A stretch of 64,000 nt of DNA from Streptomyces sp. F001 (GCF_004187715.1 NZ_QZWF01000025.1:1-64000); one strand, 5' to 3'. Numbered from the stretch's first letter, positions 19,870 to 28,299 are shown. Notes: generated by a model not told the origin, from the sequence alone. A program made the numbers and translations.

Positions 19870-20520
19870 ATGACTTCTTTCACGCGTGCCCTGCGCCGCA
19901 AGCCTGCCCGCCGCGTTGCCGCCGTGGGCGCGGTCGCCGCCGGCGCCGTGCTCCTCGCCGCCTGCGGTGGCGACGGCGACGACATGAGCGGCATGGACCA
20001 CGGCAGCGGCAACAGCTCCGCGTCGGCGACCGCCGAGGCCGGGGCCAAGGCCGGCGACTTCAACGACGCGGACGTCACCTTCGCGCAGATGATGATCCCG
20101 CACCACGAGCAGGCCCTGGAGATGGCCCAGCTGGCCGACGGCCGCGCCTCGGACGCGGAGATCAAGGACATCGCCGCGAAGATCGAGAAGGCCCAGGATC
20201 CCGAGATCAAGACGATGACGGGCTGGCTGGAGTCCTGGAACAAGCCGACCGCGATGGAGTCCATGCCCGGCATGAATCACGGCAGCGGCGACGGCATGAT
20301 GTCCGACGCGGACATGGAGCACTTCAAGGGCATGAAGGGCACCGAGTTCGACAAGATGTTCGCCGAGATGATGATCGAGCACCACAACGGTGCGATCAGC
20401 ATGGCCAAGGACGAGCAGAAGAACGGCAAGAACGCCGACGCCGTGAAGATGGCGGGCGACATCGTCAAGGGCCAGTCCTCCGAGGTCATGCAGCTGAAGA
20501 GCATCCTCGACCGGCTCTGA
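19870..20520 (+). CDS. DUF305-domain lipoprotein
   Basis: A 216-residue exported lipoprotein. The signal peptide ends in a LLAAC lipobox at about residue 35. The DUF305 domain has the two hallmark motifs MMIPHHEQAL and MMIEHHNGAI; a ferritin-like four-helix fold is known for the family. A Met/His-rich linker (MPGMNHGSGDGMM) fits metal binding outside the membrane. DUF305 proteins are common in actinobacterial copper loci. Two stem-loops follow, so it ends a transcript. Confidence 0.88.
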   Translation: MTSFTRALRRKPARRVAAVGAVAAGAVLLAACGGDGDDMSGMDHGSGNSSASATAEAGAKAGDFNDADVTFAQMMIPHHEQALEMAQLADGRASDAEIKDIAAKIEKAQDPEIKTMTGWLESWNKPTAMESMPGMNHGSGDGMMSDADMEHFKGMKGTEFDKMFAEMMIEHHNGAISMAKDEQKNGKNADAVKMAGDIVKGQSSEVMQLKSILDRL

Positions 20521-20528
20521 GCACCGCC

Positions 20529-20556
20529 GGTGCCGGCCTGACCTTCAGCCGGCACC
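20529..20556 (+). terminator. stem-loop 1 after the DUF305 gene
   Basis: GGTGCCGGC, 10-nt loop, GCCGGCACC: perfect 9-bp stem, 9 bp after the stop. Confidence 0.75.
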
Positions 20557-20562
20557 GCCACA

Positions 20563-20604
20563 CCGTCCGGGCTGCGCAGCGTTTGTGTTGCGCAGCCCGG
20601 ACGG
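20563..20604 (+). terminator. stem-loop 2 after the DUF305 gene
   Basis: CCGTCCGGGCTGCGCA and its perfect 16-bp complement are separated by a 10-nt T-rich loop. A strong, probably bidirectional terminator insulating the next gene. Confidence 0.85.
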
Positions 20605-20674
20605 CCCCGGTTCCCCTCATCGCACCCGGATCCTCTCCCCCGGTGCGTCCAAGTGCCGATCCTTCCGAGGAGCC

Positions 20675-21553
20675 ATGAACACGCGCCTTGCCGCCGCTGC
20701 AGCGACAGCGGCCGCTCTCAGCCTCGCCCTGACCGCCTGCTCGAACAGCGACGACGCCACGGATGCCTCCGCAGCCGGTGCCGGGTCCGCTGTCACCGTG
20801 AGCCACATCCACGGCCTCGGCCTGGATCCGTCCGACCAACGCCTGTACGTCGCCACACATGAGGGTGTCTACACGCCTGACGCCCAGGGCCGACCCACGC
20901 TGGTGGGCGGCAACAGGGACGACTTCATGGGCTTCACCGTGGCGGGGAGCAAGACCTTCTTCGCCAGTGGACATCCCAGCGCAGGGAGTGACGGCCCCGG
21001 CAACAAAGGGTTGATCAAGAGTACGGACGCCGGCCGGAGCTGGAAGTCGCTGTCCCTCTCTGGAGAGTCCGACTTCCACGCCCTGGACTACGTCCACGAC
21101 ACCGTCTACGGGTACGACTCCACCAGCGGCCGGCTGCGCACGAGCAAGGACGGCATCACCTGGAAGGACGCAGCAGCGCTCGAGGCGCTCGATATCGCGG
21201 TCAGCCCCCGGGATCCCGGCCTCGTCCTCGCCACGACAGCGGATGGAGTGGCCCGCAGCACCGACGGTGGCAGGACCTTCGCAGCGGGCGGGGACCCGGT
21301 GATGGCCTTCCTCTCGTGGCCTGCGGAGGAGGCGCTGTACGGCATCGACACCGCGGCCTGGCTGCACCGCAGCGCCGACGGCGGGACAACGTGGAAGAGG
21401 CTCACCACCGTGCCGGGCGGTCAGCCGCAGGCGCTCACGGCCGTCGGTGCCGAACACGTCCTCGCCGCCACACAGACCGGGGTGTACGAGTCGAAGGACG
21501 GCGGCCGATCCTTCGCCAAGCGCCTTGATGTCGAGTCGAGCGGCGGCCACTGA
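20675..21553 (+). CDS. F510_1955-type BNR-repeat lipoprotein
   Basis: A 292-residue lipoprotein (lipobox LTAC at about residue 21) with a beta-propeller built from sialidase-like Asp-box (BNR) repeats: STDAGRSWK, STDGGRTF, SADGGTTWK, SKDGGRSF. It starts VSHIHGLGLDP, the pattern I associate with proteins annotated as F510_1955-family glycosylhydrolases. No sialidase catalytic set is visible, so a binding or scaffold role is as likely as catalysis. Such genes often sit beside DUF305 and copper genes. ATG at 20675 has CCGAGGAG 4 nt upstream. Confidence 0.75.
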   Translation: MNTRLAAAAATAAALSLALTACSNSDDATDASAAGAGSAVTVSHIHGLGLDPSDQRLYVATHEGVYTPDAQGRPTLVGGNRDDFMGFTVAGSKTFFASGHPSAGSDGPGNKGLIKSTDAGRSWKSLSLSGESDFHALDYVHDTVYGYDSTSGRLRTSKDGITWKDAAALEALDIAVSPRDPGLVLATTADGVARSTDGGRTFAAGGDPVMAFLSWPAEEALYGIDTAAWLHRSADGGTTWKRLTTVPGGQPQALTAVGAEHVLAATQTGVYESKDGGRSFAKRLDVESSGGH

Positions 21554-21592
21554 GCTGATGCGTGTCCACCGGACCCAGGTGCCGCAGTGTGT

Positions 21593-22231
21593 TCAGCGGC
21601 TCCTGGAGGCCCGGCCGCGGCGAATGGCGAACCCTCCCAGCAGCGCGACCTTCAGCAGGACGACAGCCAGGATGCCGCCGGCAGCCCAGCCCGTCCACCG
21701 CCAGTTCGACAGGAGGACGCCGCCCAGCCCCAGGTGTACGGCCAGGACGAGTACGACGACGGCCACCAGTGCCGTCACCTTGAGGTGACTGCGGCGTGGC
21801 ACGACGTTCCCTGCCAGCACCTGCGCAGGGCCGGCGGCGGCTTCGGGAGGAGCCGCAGGCATATCGGTTGGTTGCCAGTTCACCAGGAGGCCGTCGCGTC
21901 GGCCGAACCTCTCGACGTGCCCGGCGGCAAGGTCCTGCAGCCGCCTCAGGTCGTCGTCTTCGGCAGCCTCAGCGCGCAGCATCAGCACTCCAGGGGCAGC
22001 CCGCAGCGTGATCCGACCCCAGGGAAGGGTGACTTGCCCCTCGGTGTCGGACCACTCGACCTGCGCCTGCTCCGCCACGGCGCGCATGTCACGGAGCGCC
22101 TGCCCATCACCGCCCGAATGGCCGTGGAGCCGCCGGCCGAGGTGGCGGCCCTTGTTGGAGAAATGCTTGCAGAGCTGGACGAGATACCGGCTGGGCCGTT
22201 CGGTCTCGATGCGGGCTTCGGCGGTTGGCAT
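21593..22231 (-). CDS. DUF2218 protein with C-terminal membrane helices
   Basis: A 212-residue protein. Residues about 1-95 fit DUF2218: RPSRYLVQLCKHFSNKG, then GRITLRAAPGVLMLRAEA, a domain common in actinobacterial metal loci. After a linker come two membrane helices (about 148-168 and 178-200). I started at ATG 22231 because the domain begins there; the frame continues upstream without a family match. It converges on the BNR lipoprotein gene. Confidence 0.75.
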   Translation of the reverse strand: MPTAEARIETERPSRYLVQLCKHFSNKGRHLGRRLHGHSGGDGQALRDMRAVAEQAQVEWSDTEGQVTLPWGRITLRAAPGVLMLRAEAAEDDDLRRLQDLAAGHVERFGRRDGLLVNWQPTDMPAAPPEAAAGPAQVLAGNVVPRRSHLKVTALVAVVVLVLAVHLGLGGVLLSNWRWTGWAAGGILAVVLLKVALLGGFAIRRGRASRSR

Positions 22232-22315
22232 GTCATTTTCTTTCTGTCGGCCCCGAGGGCGAGCGTCGCCTGGTGCGTTGATTCGGTGCGTACGGCGGCG
22301 CACCGGACGGGTTGG

Positions 22316-22939
22316 TCAGGTACGGGTGAGAGCCACAAGCCACGCCCGGATGCCGTCCGGGTCGGTGGTGATCTCGATCGTGGACGGTTCGATGGAGTCG
22401 ACGCTCCATCCGCCGGTGAACGCGGCTTCGATCTCCGCCCGCGTCAGCTTGTGCACCGCACCCCACGAGCCGTCCTGGCGGTCGCTGAACCCGAGCATGA
22501 AGTAGCGGCCGCCCGGCGGCATGGCGGACCGCAGGGCGGAGACGTAGGCGGCGCGGTCGCTTCCGTCGAAGAGGTGGAACAGTCCGCAGTCGAGAACGGT
22601 GTCGAAGGACTCGCCGAGTTCACCGAGCCGCCGGGCGTCATGCCGCAGGAACCGCACCGTACGGCCTCTTGCCCGGGCCTTGTCCTCGGCCGTGCGCAGC
22701 GCGTTCGCGGCAAGGTCCACACCGGTCGCGTCCAGGCCGAGTCCTGCGGCCATGATCGCGTGCTCACCGGTCCCGCAACCGACGTCCAGGACCCTGCCGC
22801 GCAGGACGCCGACTTCGGCGAGGGCCCGGAACGCCGGCTGAGGCCGGCCGATGTCCCAGGGCGGCCTGGTGACGTACAGATCTTCCGGCCTGCGCGGGTC
22901 GGTGGTCCCGGCATGGGGATCGTGCGTCGAGCCGGCCAT
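22316..22939 (-). CDS. class I SAM-dependent methyltransferase
   Basis: A 207-residue Rossmann-fold methyltransferase: motif I VLDVGCGTGEHA near residue 50, the acidic motif TGVDLA, then FDTVLDCGLFHLF. The WDIGRPQPAF lead-in is typical of small-molecule or thiol methyltransferases. The substrate is unknown. It diverges from the tetR-type gene, and the promoters share a palindromic region, so it is a plausible target of that regulator. Confidence 0.85.
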   Translation of the reverse strand: MAGSTHDPHAGTTDPRRPEDLYVTRPPWDIGRPQPAFRALAEVGVLRGRVLDVGCGTGEHAIMAAGLGLDATGVDLAANALRTAEDKARARGRTVRFLRHDARRLGELGESFDTVLDCGLFHLFDGSDRAAYVSALRSAMPPGGRYFMLGFSDRQDGSWGAVHKLTRAEIEAAFTGGWSVDSIEPSTIEITTDPDGIRAWLVALTRT

Positions 22940-23000
22940 GTCACGTCCTCCCGTCTGTCCTGATCGTCCCGAGTCCCCGTGACAGCCACAGCTTTATCGA

Positions 23001-23030
23001 GACACTCTGTCTATGTCAATCCATAGTGTC
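23001..23030. promoter_or_regulatory. palindromic operator between methyltransferase and tetR genes
   Basis: Nested inverted repeats: outer GACACT/AGTGTC (23001-23006 and 23025-23030) and inner CTATG-N6-CATAG (23011-23026). The sequence is AT-richer than its surroundings, lies in the divergent promoter region, and is a likely site for the adjacent TetR regulator. Confidence 0.6.
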
Positions 23031-23059
23031 ACGGCATCGCCGGATCGTATGCTGGGTCC

Positions 23060-23737
23060 GTGCCCAAGCTCTGGAACGAGACGATCGACGCGCACCGCGC
23101 CGCCGTACGGGATGCGGTCCTGGAAACCACCGCGGCACTGGTCGCCGAGAACGGGCTGACGTCGGTGACGATGTCGCAGATCGCCAAGGACTCCGGGATC
23201 GGCCGAGCGACGCTGTACAAGTACTTTCCGGACGTCGACGCAATCCTCCTCGCCTGGCACGAGCGGCAGATCGGCCACCACCTCGACCACTTGGCCGAGG
23301 TCCGGGACCGGGCAGAAGGTGCCGGTGAACGGCTGGAAGCGGTGCTGCGGGCGTTCGCCCTCGTCTCCCGGGCGTCCCGGCAGCACCACGACGGCGACCT
23401 CTCGGCGTTCCTGCACCGCGACCGCCAGGTCATCGAGGCACAGCAGAGACTCCACGGCATGGTGGAGGAGCTGTTGGCCGACGGCGCGCAGGCCGGCGCC
23501 GTCCGCGACGACATCGCGCCCGGCGAACTCGCCAGCTACTGCCTGCACGCCCTCACCGCGGCCGACGACCTGCCGTCCGAGGCCGCGGTCCACCGGCTCG
23601 TCGCCCTCACCCTGGCCGGGGTGCGCCCCGGCGCCCTCGACGCATCGGAGGGTCCCCAGCGCACCGACGGCGCCGTGCATCCGCCGCACCACCACGGGCA
23701 TCACTCCGCCCATGGAACGCACGAGGCCCGTTCATAA
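23060..23737 (+). CDS. TetR-family regulator with His-rich tail
   Basis: A 225-residue repressor. The N-terminal helix-turn-helix is clear (about 18-64: VTMSQIAKDSGIGRATLYKYF), followed by an all-helical ligand-binding domain. The last 20 residues are His-rich (HPPHHHGHHSAHGTHEA), unusual for TetR proteins and suggestive of metal contact. GTG at 23060. It is divergent from the methyltransferase gene and probably autoregulated through the palindrome at 23001-23030. Confidence 0.87.
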   Translation: MPKLWNETIDAHRAAVRDAVLETTAALVAENGLTSVTMSQIAKDSGIGRATLYKYFPDVDAILLAWHERQIGHHLDHLAEVRDRAEGAGERLEAVLRAFALVSRASRQHHDGDLSAFLHRDRQVIEAQQRLHGMVEELLADGAQAGAVRDDIAPGELASYCLHALTAADDLPSEAAVHRLVALTLAGVRPGALDASEGPQRTDGAVHPPHHHGHHSAHGTHEARS

Positions 23738-23767
23738 GCATCGCCATCGCCAAAGCCCCCCGTGGCG

Positions 23768-24604
23768 TCAATGGCTGTGTCCGTCGTCGGTGTGCCCGGT
23801 GTCCACGGTCTCGGCGGGCGTCGCGGTCCGCTCAGGCTTCCCGGCAGCCGGCGTCCCCGTGTTCGTGCCTTGGTGGTGACCGGGATCCGCCTCGTCCGGC
23901 GCCTCTGTCTCCTCAGCGGTCTCCTCGCCGTGACTGTGTCCGCCGCCCGACTCGGCGGCCATCCCGTCGGCGATACCGCGGAGGCCGACAAACGCGAGGG
24001 CCGCGGTGATCAGGACCAGCGCCCCCGCCGGTCCGGCGATGCTGCGCCAGCGGGCGGGCTCGTGCCGTAGCACGTAGGCCACGAACGACAGGGCCAGCCC
24101 GAAGGGAATCAGCATCGCGGCGCGTTCGGGAAAGTCCTCGAAGTGCTGCAGTCCGCCGCTGAGCATGCCGATGCCGAACGACAAGGCGAGAGAAGCGGTC
24201 ACGATGCCCAGCACCCTGGTCACACCAGGGCGCCGCTTGGTGAGAACGAACTCGTTGAGGACGGTGGCAAAGAGGAAGACCGCTGCGCCGACGACGGCGA
24301 TGAGGGTGTAGCGGGAGGGATCCAACGGATGGTGCACGATCGCGCCGCTGATGAGCCCAGCCCCCACGAACGTGGCGGCGTAACCGATGTAGCTGCCGAG
24401 GAGCGGCGTGCGCTTCGGCGCACGCCGCCGGCCCCGTCGCCGCTCCACGCGACCACCCGGCGAGGAACTCGGCTCTGCCTGTGGGCCGGAGGTTCGCGTG
24501 GGAACGAGCTGCTGCTGGTGGGCGCCGCCGTGCGGCTCATGTGGGTGCGGTGCCCGCCTCGGAGCGGGTACGGCGGTGCGGTTGGCGAGGTGATGCTGGG
24601 ACAT
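23768..24604 (-). CDS. His-rich polytopic membrane protein
   Basis: A 278-residue protein with about six membrane helices (residues 67-205) between a basic His/Pro-rich N-terminus (HPHEPHGGAHQQQ) and an acidic His-rich C-terminus (GGGHSHGEETAEETE, HTDDGHSH). The helix region starts TPLLGSYIGYAATFVG. I do not recognise the family. The His-rich tails and the copper setting suggest metal handling; this is inference. It converges on the tetR-type gene. Confidence 0.65.
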   Translation of the reverse strand: MSQHHLANRTAVPAPRRAPHPHEPHGGAHQQQLVPTRTSGPQAEPSSSPGGRVERRRGRRRAPKRTPLLGSYIGYAATFVGAGLISGAIVHHPLDPSRYTLIAVVGAAVFLFATVLNEFVLTKRRPGVTRVLGIVTASLALSFGIGMLSGGLQHFEDFPERAAMLIPFGLALSFVAYVLRHEPARWRSIAGPAGALVLITAALAFVGLRGIADGMAAESGGGHSHGEETAEETEAPDEADPGHHQGTNTGTPAAGKPERTATPAETVDTGHTDDGHSH

Positions 24605-24762
24605 ACAGGAGGACGCCTTTCAGCGCAGGCCGGCCTGCGGGTGGCATGGACCGGCCCGTGGGAGCGTGGACGGTGAAGGGAAGATCGGCGTGCAGGGCCA
24701 AGAAGGCTCGGCCCACCGATGCGCGCCACACCCTGGGGTGCGCGCGTCAGATCACCGTCGAC

Positions 24763-25179
24763 CTAGATCCGCAGCACCGACAGCTGTGCAAGTGCCGGGC
24801 CCCCGCCCGGGTCCTGGACCGCACCGGCAGCAAACACACCGAAGCCCGTCGCACCGCTCGACACGGCCGTGCAGGGCGGCGGGGCGAGCCATGACCCGCC
24901 CGGGATCAACGCGAAGCAGTCGGCCGCGGTCGCCCCTTCGGCGTGCGCACGGTGCTGCGGATCCTGCTGCTCCACGCTCGCGTGGGCAGCGGAGGGGGCG
25001 TGTGATGCGCCGGTTTCCTCGACAGCGGTCGCCGCGCCATGCGCCTCGTGCGAGTGCGAGACCGTGGTGGGTGCCGAAACGCCGCCGTGCGCCCCGGCGT
25101 GGCTCAGTGTGTGCAGCACGCCGAGGCCGAGCAGCAGAGCCAGCAGCACGAGACGCACGGCGACGCCGCTCGCCTTCAT
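24763..25179 (-). CDS. DUF6153-like membrane protein (copy 2)
   Basis: A 138-residue relative of the proteins at 19315 and 25392: one N-terminal membrane helix (about 5-23), a His-rich loop (HTLSHAGAHGG, HSHEAHGA), and a C-terminal tail PALAQLSVLRI. Two Cys in the second half (ADCF, PPCTA). The start at ATG 25179 is chosen because the helix follows directly; the frame runs on to 25263. It diverges from copy 3 with operator C between them. Confidence 0.65.
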   Translation of the reverse strand: MKASGVAVRLVLLALLLGLGVLHTLSHAGAHGGVSAPTTVSHSHEAHGAATAVEETGASHAPSAAHASVEQQDPQHRAHAEGATAADCFALIPGGSWLAPPPCTAVSSGATGFGVFAAGAVQDPGGGPALAQLSVLRI

Positions 25180-25330
25180 ACCGCCCACAGGCCCGCCCCT
25201 GCCGCTTGGTCCGACGCCTGTGCAGGCGCTGATGGCTTTCCTTGGTCGCCTCACCCTACCCATGGCGCCGCATGCCGGAGGGCCGGATCCCGTAATGACG
25301 GGGCGGCCACCGTTCCCTGAGACGACACGT

Positions 25331-25347
25331 ATACCCGGGCGGGGTAT
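25331..25347. promoter_or_regulatory. CsoR-type copper operator, site C
   Basis: ATACCCG-GGC-GGGGTAT in the gap between the divergent DUF6153-like genes, 45 bp before the rightward start. One operator could control both directions. Confidence 0.75.
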
Positions 25348-25391
25348 AGTGGGCTGCCGCCTTCGCTCGCAAGGAAGTGCGGACGCTCGTG

Positions 25392-25823
25392 ATGACGGTA
25401 CGAGAGGTGCAGTGCCCCCAGACCGGCGGCGCCGCCCGCTGGCTGCGTGGCTTGCTCGTCACGCTGTGTGCCGTGCTGGCCGTACTGCTGCACCACGAGC
25501 TGCCCGGCTCGCCGCTCACCACGATGTCGGCGGCTGCACCGCACGCCATGACGGGACCTGCTCCTGTTCCTGCCGCCCACCACCACACCGGCTCACCAGC
25601 AGCCGGCACCGCGGCACACGGCTCCCACGGCGCGGCCTGCCCTTCCATGGCCATGCAGCTCTGCGCCGCCCCCGGCGTCAGCACCGTACAACTCGCGGCA
25701 CCGCCCGAGTCGCCGGCCCCGGGCTTCCCCGCTCAGATCGCAGCGCTCGCGAGAGTGGGGGTCGCGCGATCCGCGACTCGCGCGCCACCCGACCTCTCCT
25801 TCCTCTCCCAGTTGCGCATATAG
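25392..25823 (+). CDS. DUF6153-like membrane protein (copy 3)
   Basis: A 143-residue relative of copies 1 and 2: an N-terminal helix (about 18-36), a Met/His-rich loop (APHAMTGPAP, AHHHTGS, PSMAMQLC), and the tail PDLSFLSQLRI. ATG 25392 and GTG 25389 are both possible; AAGGAA lies at 25371-25376. It precedes the multicopper oxidase gene by 92 bp, probably in one copper-induced transcript from operator C. Confidence 0.65.
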   Translation: MTVREVQCPQTGGAARWLRGLLVTLCAVLAVLLHHELPGSPLTTMSAAAPHAMTGPAPVPAAHHHTGSPAAGTAAHGSHGAACPSMAMQLCAAPGVSTVQLAAPPESPAPGFPAQIAALARVGVARSATRAPPDLSFLSQLRI

Positions 25824-25915
25824 GCCGCGTCCCACGGCTCCCCCGTCCCCGTGGCGGCGGCGAGCCGTGTCCGGACCCCCGAACGCCTCACGCGCATCGA
25901 GAAGAGGACCTTTCC

Positions 25916-26581
25916 GTGAACAGCATCAACCGTCGCTCCGTCCTGCTCGCCGGGCTGGGTGCTGCAGGCAGCGGCCTCCTCGCCGCCTGCAGCAGCGGCA
26001 CCTCCAGCATGGGCGAGCGGTACGACGTGCTGGTCACCCTCGGCGACGGCATCTTCCCGCTCGTCGCGCTCGCCGAGGGCAAGGACGCCGGCGGCATGGC
26101 CCTGATGCGCACCGGTTCGGGAAGCGCGCCGAAGGCGACCGTACGACCGGCCGAACTCGACGGCATGATCATGACCGCTACGCAGCTGCGCGCGGCCGAC
26201 GACGTACGACTCGACGCGAAGAAGGCCGACCTGGTCCACCGCGTCGAACTGACCGGCGGCATGGACAAGTACGACCGGGCCATCAACGGCAAGGCGTACG
26301 ACATGACCGATCCGACCACGAACCCGCTGCTCGTCGAGGAAGGCCGGCGTGTCCGGCTCGACTTCGTCAACACCACGGACATGTGGCACCCAATGCACCT
26401 GCACGGCCACACCTACCAGCTCGGCAGCACCGGCCCGCGCAAGGACACCACCATCGTGCTGCCCAAGAAGACGACGTCCGTCATCTTCGACGCGGACAAC
26501 CCCGGCCAGTGGATGCTGCACTGCCACAACGCCTACCACGGCGAGGCCGGAATGATGGCGCTCGTGGCCTATCGGGCCTGA
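25916..26581 (+). CDS. shortened multicopper oxidase
   Basis: A 221-residue exported protein, less than half the usual length of about 480-500. The N-terminus has a signal/lipobox LLAAC (residue about 22). Residues about 33-75 match the second cupredoxin domain (GERYDVLVTLGDG), and the rest is the third domain with HPMHLHGHTYQL and the type 1 copper motif HCHNAYHGEAGMM. The first domain, which carries HWHG and HxH ligands, is missing, apparently through an in-frame deletion just after the lipobox. It cannot build a normal trinuclear cluster, so oxidase activity is doubtful, though a type 1 copper site may remain. GTG at 25916 has GAGGACC upstream. Confidence 0.8.
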   Translation: MNSINRRSVLLAGLGAAGSGLLAACSSGTSSMGERYDVLVTLGDGIFPLVALAEGKDAGGMALMRTGSGSAPKATVRPAELDGMIMTATQLRAADDVRLDAKKADLVHRVELTGGMDKYDRAINGKAYDMTDPTTNPLLVEEGRRVRLDFVNTTDMWHPMHLHGHTYQLGSTGPRKDTTIVLPKKTTSVIFDADNPGQWMLHCHNAYHGEAGMMALVAYRA

Positions 26582-26609
26582 GCCTCCGGTTCCTGGTCCG
26601 GGGCGGGAC

Positions 26610-26985
26610 TCAGCACTCCTGCCCCGGACCGTAGTGCCGGAGGAACATGTCCACCCCGCTGACGATGAGGCGACCCGTCAGGTCGTCCTCGATGTGGGTG
26701 CCGTACGTGCTGAAGACCATGTGGGGGAAGACCAGCAGCGCATAGAGCTGGATGATCGCGGCCTCCAGGTCCGGGATGACCAGCCGCCCCTGATCGGCGA
26801 GCGCGCGCAGGGCGCCGGCGACCGCGGGGTGGTGGCCCTCCGGGCCATGCCCGTGCCAGGCCCGTCCGAGTTCGGGGAAGCGGTGCTGTTCGGCGGCGAC
26901 CAGGTTGCGCAAGGCGATCACGTCCTTGTTCGTCCTGACGGCGTGCACCCAGGCGCGGGCGGCGTCGAGGAGCGCCGCGCTCGTC
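26610..26985 (-). pseudogene. TetR-family regulator, C-terminal fragment
   Basis: The frame encodes the helical C-terminal domain of a TetR regulator (LLDAARAWVHAVRTNKD to FLRHYGPGQEC). The DNA-binding half is absent; upstream the sequence passes straight into a transporter fragment on the other strand. Confidence 0.65.
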
Positions 26986-27410
26986 GGCCGGATCGGCAGC
27001 CGCGCCGTCGCCGCGGGCGGCATGACGATTGCCGCCGTCGGATCCGTGCCGCTGACCCGGCTGTCCGCCGAGGGCAGCGTGTACGCGGGTCTGCTCCCCG
27101 GCTTCATCGTCGCCTCCTTCGACCTCGGCACGGTCTTCGTCACCGCCACCACCACCGCACTGGGCATGATCGAACACCACAAGGCGGCCTCGCATCCGGC
27201 ATCGTCAACACCTTCCACGAGGTGGGCGGCTCGACCGGCGTGGCGGTCGTCTCCACGGTCGCCGCCTCGGGCATCGAGTCCGGCTCCATCGGCGGCTTCA
27301 CGAACGCCTTCACCGTCTGCGCCCTCGCGGCGGCAGCGAGCGCCGCGGTGGCCCTGGGACTCGTACCGCGCGGCAAGCCGCAGCTGACCGGAGGCCCGCA
27401 CGTGCACTGA
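26986..27410 (+). pseudogene. MFS (DHA2-type) transporter, C-terminal fragment
   Basis: The plus strand encodes the last helices of a 14-TM drug exporter: YAGLLPGFIVASFDLG, then NTFHEVGGSTGVAVV, ending PRGKPQLTGGPHVH. A one-base deletion near 27183 shifts the frame at HHKA/GLASG. The N-terminal half is missing, cut at the same point as the tetR fragment. Confidence 0.7.
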
Positions 27411-27546
27411 CTCTTCGCTCCCCAGCCGGTGGGCGTCGGCTCCGTGTGCGGTCCGTGAGCCGGGTCCGCGAGTGCGATCGAAGGTCTCCCAAGGCACCGG
27501 GGCCGTGTTCGCCCTGCCGTCCGCCAAAGAAGTCGCGCCTGGCGGA

Positions 27547-27563
27547 ATACCCCCCAGGGGTAT
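27547..27563. promoter_or_regulatory. CsoR-type copper operator, site D
   Basis: ATACCCC-CCA-GGGGTAT, a perfect 7-3-7 palindrome 59 bp before the DUF4396 start. Confidence 0.8.
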
Positions 27564-27621
27564 ACGGTTCGTAGGTGTGGGGCTCGGACGGGCCACACTG
27601 GACGGGAATGAGGAAGAGGTC

Positions 27622-28146
27622 ATGGACCACACCGCTCACCACACCGGCACCGCACACGACCACGCCGCCCACGAGGGCCACCACGGCCACGCTGAACCCG
27701 GCGGGCACGCCGGGGCATCCTGGGGAACTGCCGCGAAGGCGACGCTGCACTGCCTGACCGGCTGCGCCATCGGTGAGATCCTCGGCATGGTCATCGGCAC
27801 CGCCCTGCTGTGGGGCAACGTGCCCACCATGGTCCTGGCGATCGCGCTCGCGTTCCTCTTCGGCTACTCCTTCACGCTGTTCGCCGTACGCCGGGCCGGC
27901 CTGGACTTCAAGACCGCGATCAAGGTCGCGCTCGCCGCCGACACCGTCTCCATCGCCGTAATGGAGCTGGTCGACAACGCCATCATCGCCCTCACCCCCG
28001 GAGCGATGGACGCCCACCTGTCCGACGGCCTCTTCTGGTCCGCCCTGCTCGGCGGCTTCGCGGTCGCCTTCCTGATCACCACCCCGGTCAACAAGTGGAT
28101 GATCGGCCGCGGCAAGGGCCACGCGGTCGCCCACGGCTACCACTGA
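27622..28146 (+). CDS. DUF4396 membrane protein
   Basis: A 174-residue protein. The N-terminal 35 residues are His-rich (HTAHHTGTAHDHAAH, HHGHAEPGGH) and precede a four-helix membrane domain (about 45-165) with the Cys-containing LHCLTGCAIGEILGM motif of DUF4396. The function is unproven; a metal-transport or metal-sensing role fits the His tail and operator D. ATG 27622 follows AGGAAGAGG. A perfect stem-loop follows. Confidence 0.82.
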   Translation: MDHTAHHTGTAHDHAAHEGHHGHAEPGGHAGASWGTAAKATLHCLTGCAIGEILGMVIGTALLWGNVPTMVLAIALAFLFGYSFTLFAVRRAGLDFKTAIKVALAADTVSIAVMELVDNAIIALTPGAMDAHLSDGLFWSALLGGFAVAFLITTPVNKWMIGRGKGHAVAHGYH

Positions 28147-28165
28147 CCAGCAGACGGACCGGCAC

Positions 28166-28193
28166 AACGCGCCTGGGGCGCCCCAGGCGCGTT
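28166..28193. terminator. perfect 28-bp palindrome after the DUF4396 gene
   Basis: Two 14-bp arms (AACGCGCCTGGGGC and its complement) with no loop base left over. A strong, probably bidirectional terminator closing the copper block. Confidence 0.85.
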
Positions 28194-28299
28194 TGCGGCA
28201 CGCCATCGCGGCTAGACGGCGTGTTGCGAAAGTAACGTCGTCCGCCCGCGGGCCGGACGGGACTTGCAGGCGGAGCCCGGGACCCTAGGGCGTTTCGGG

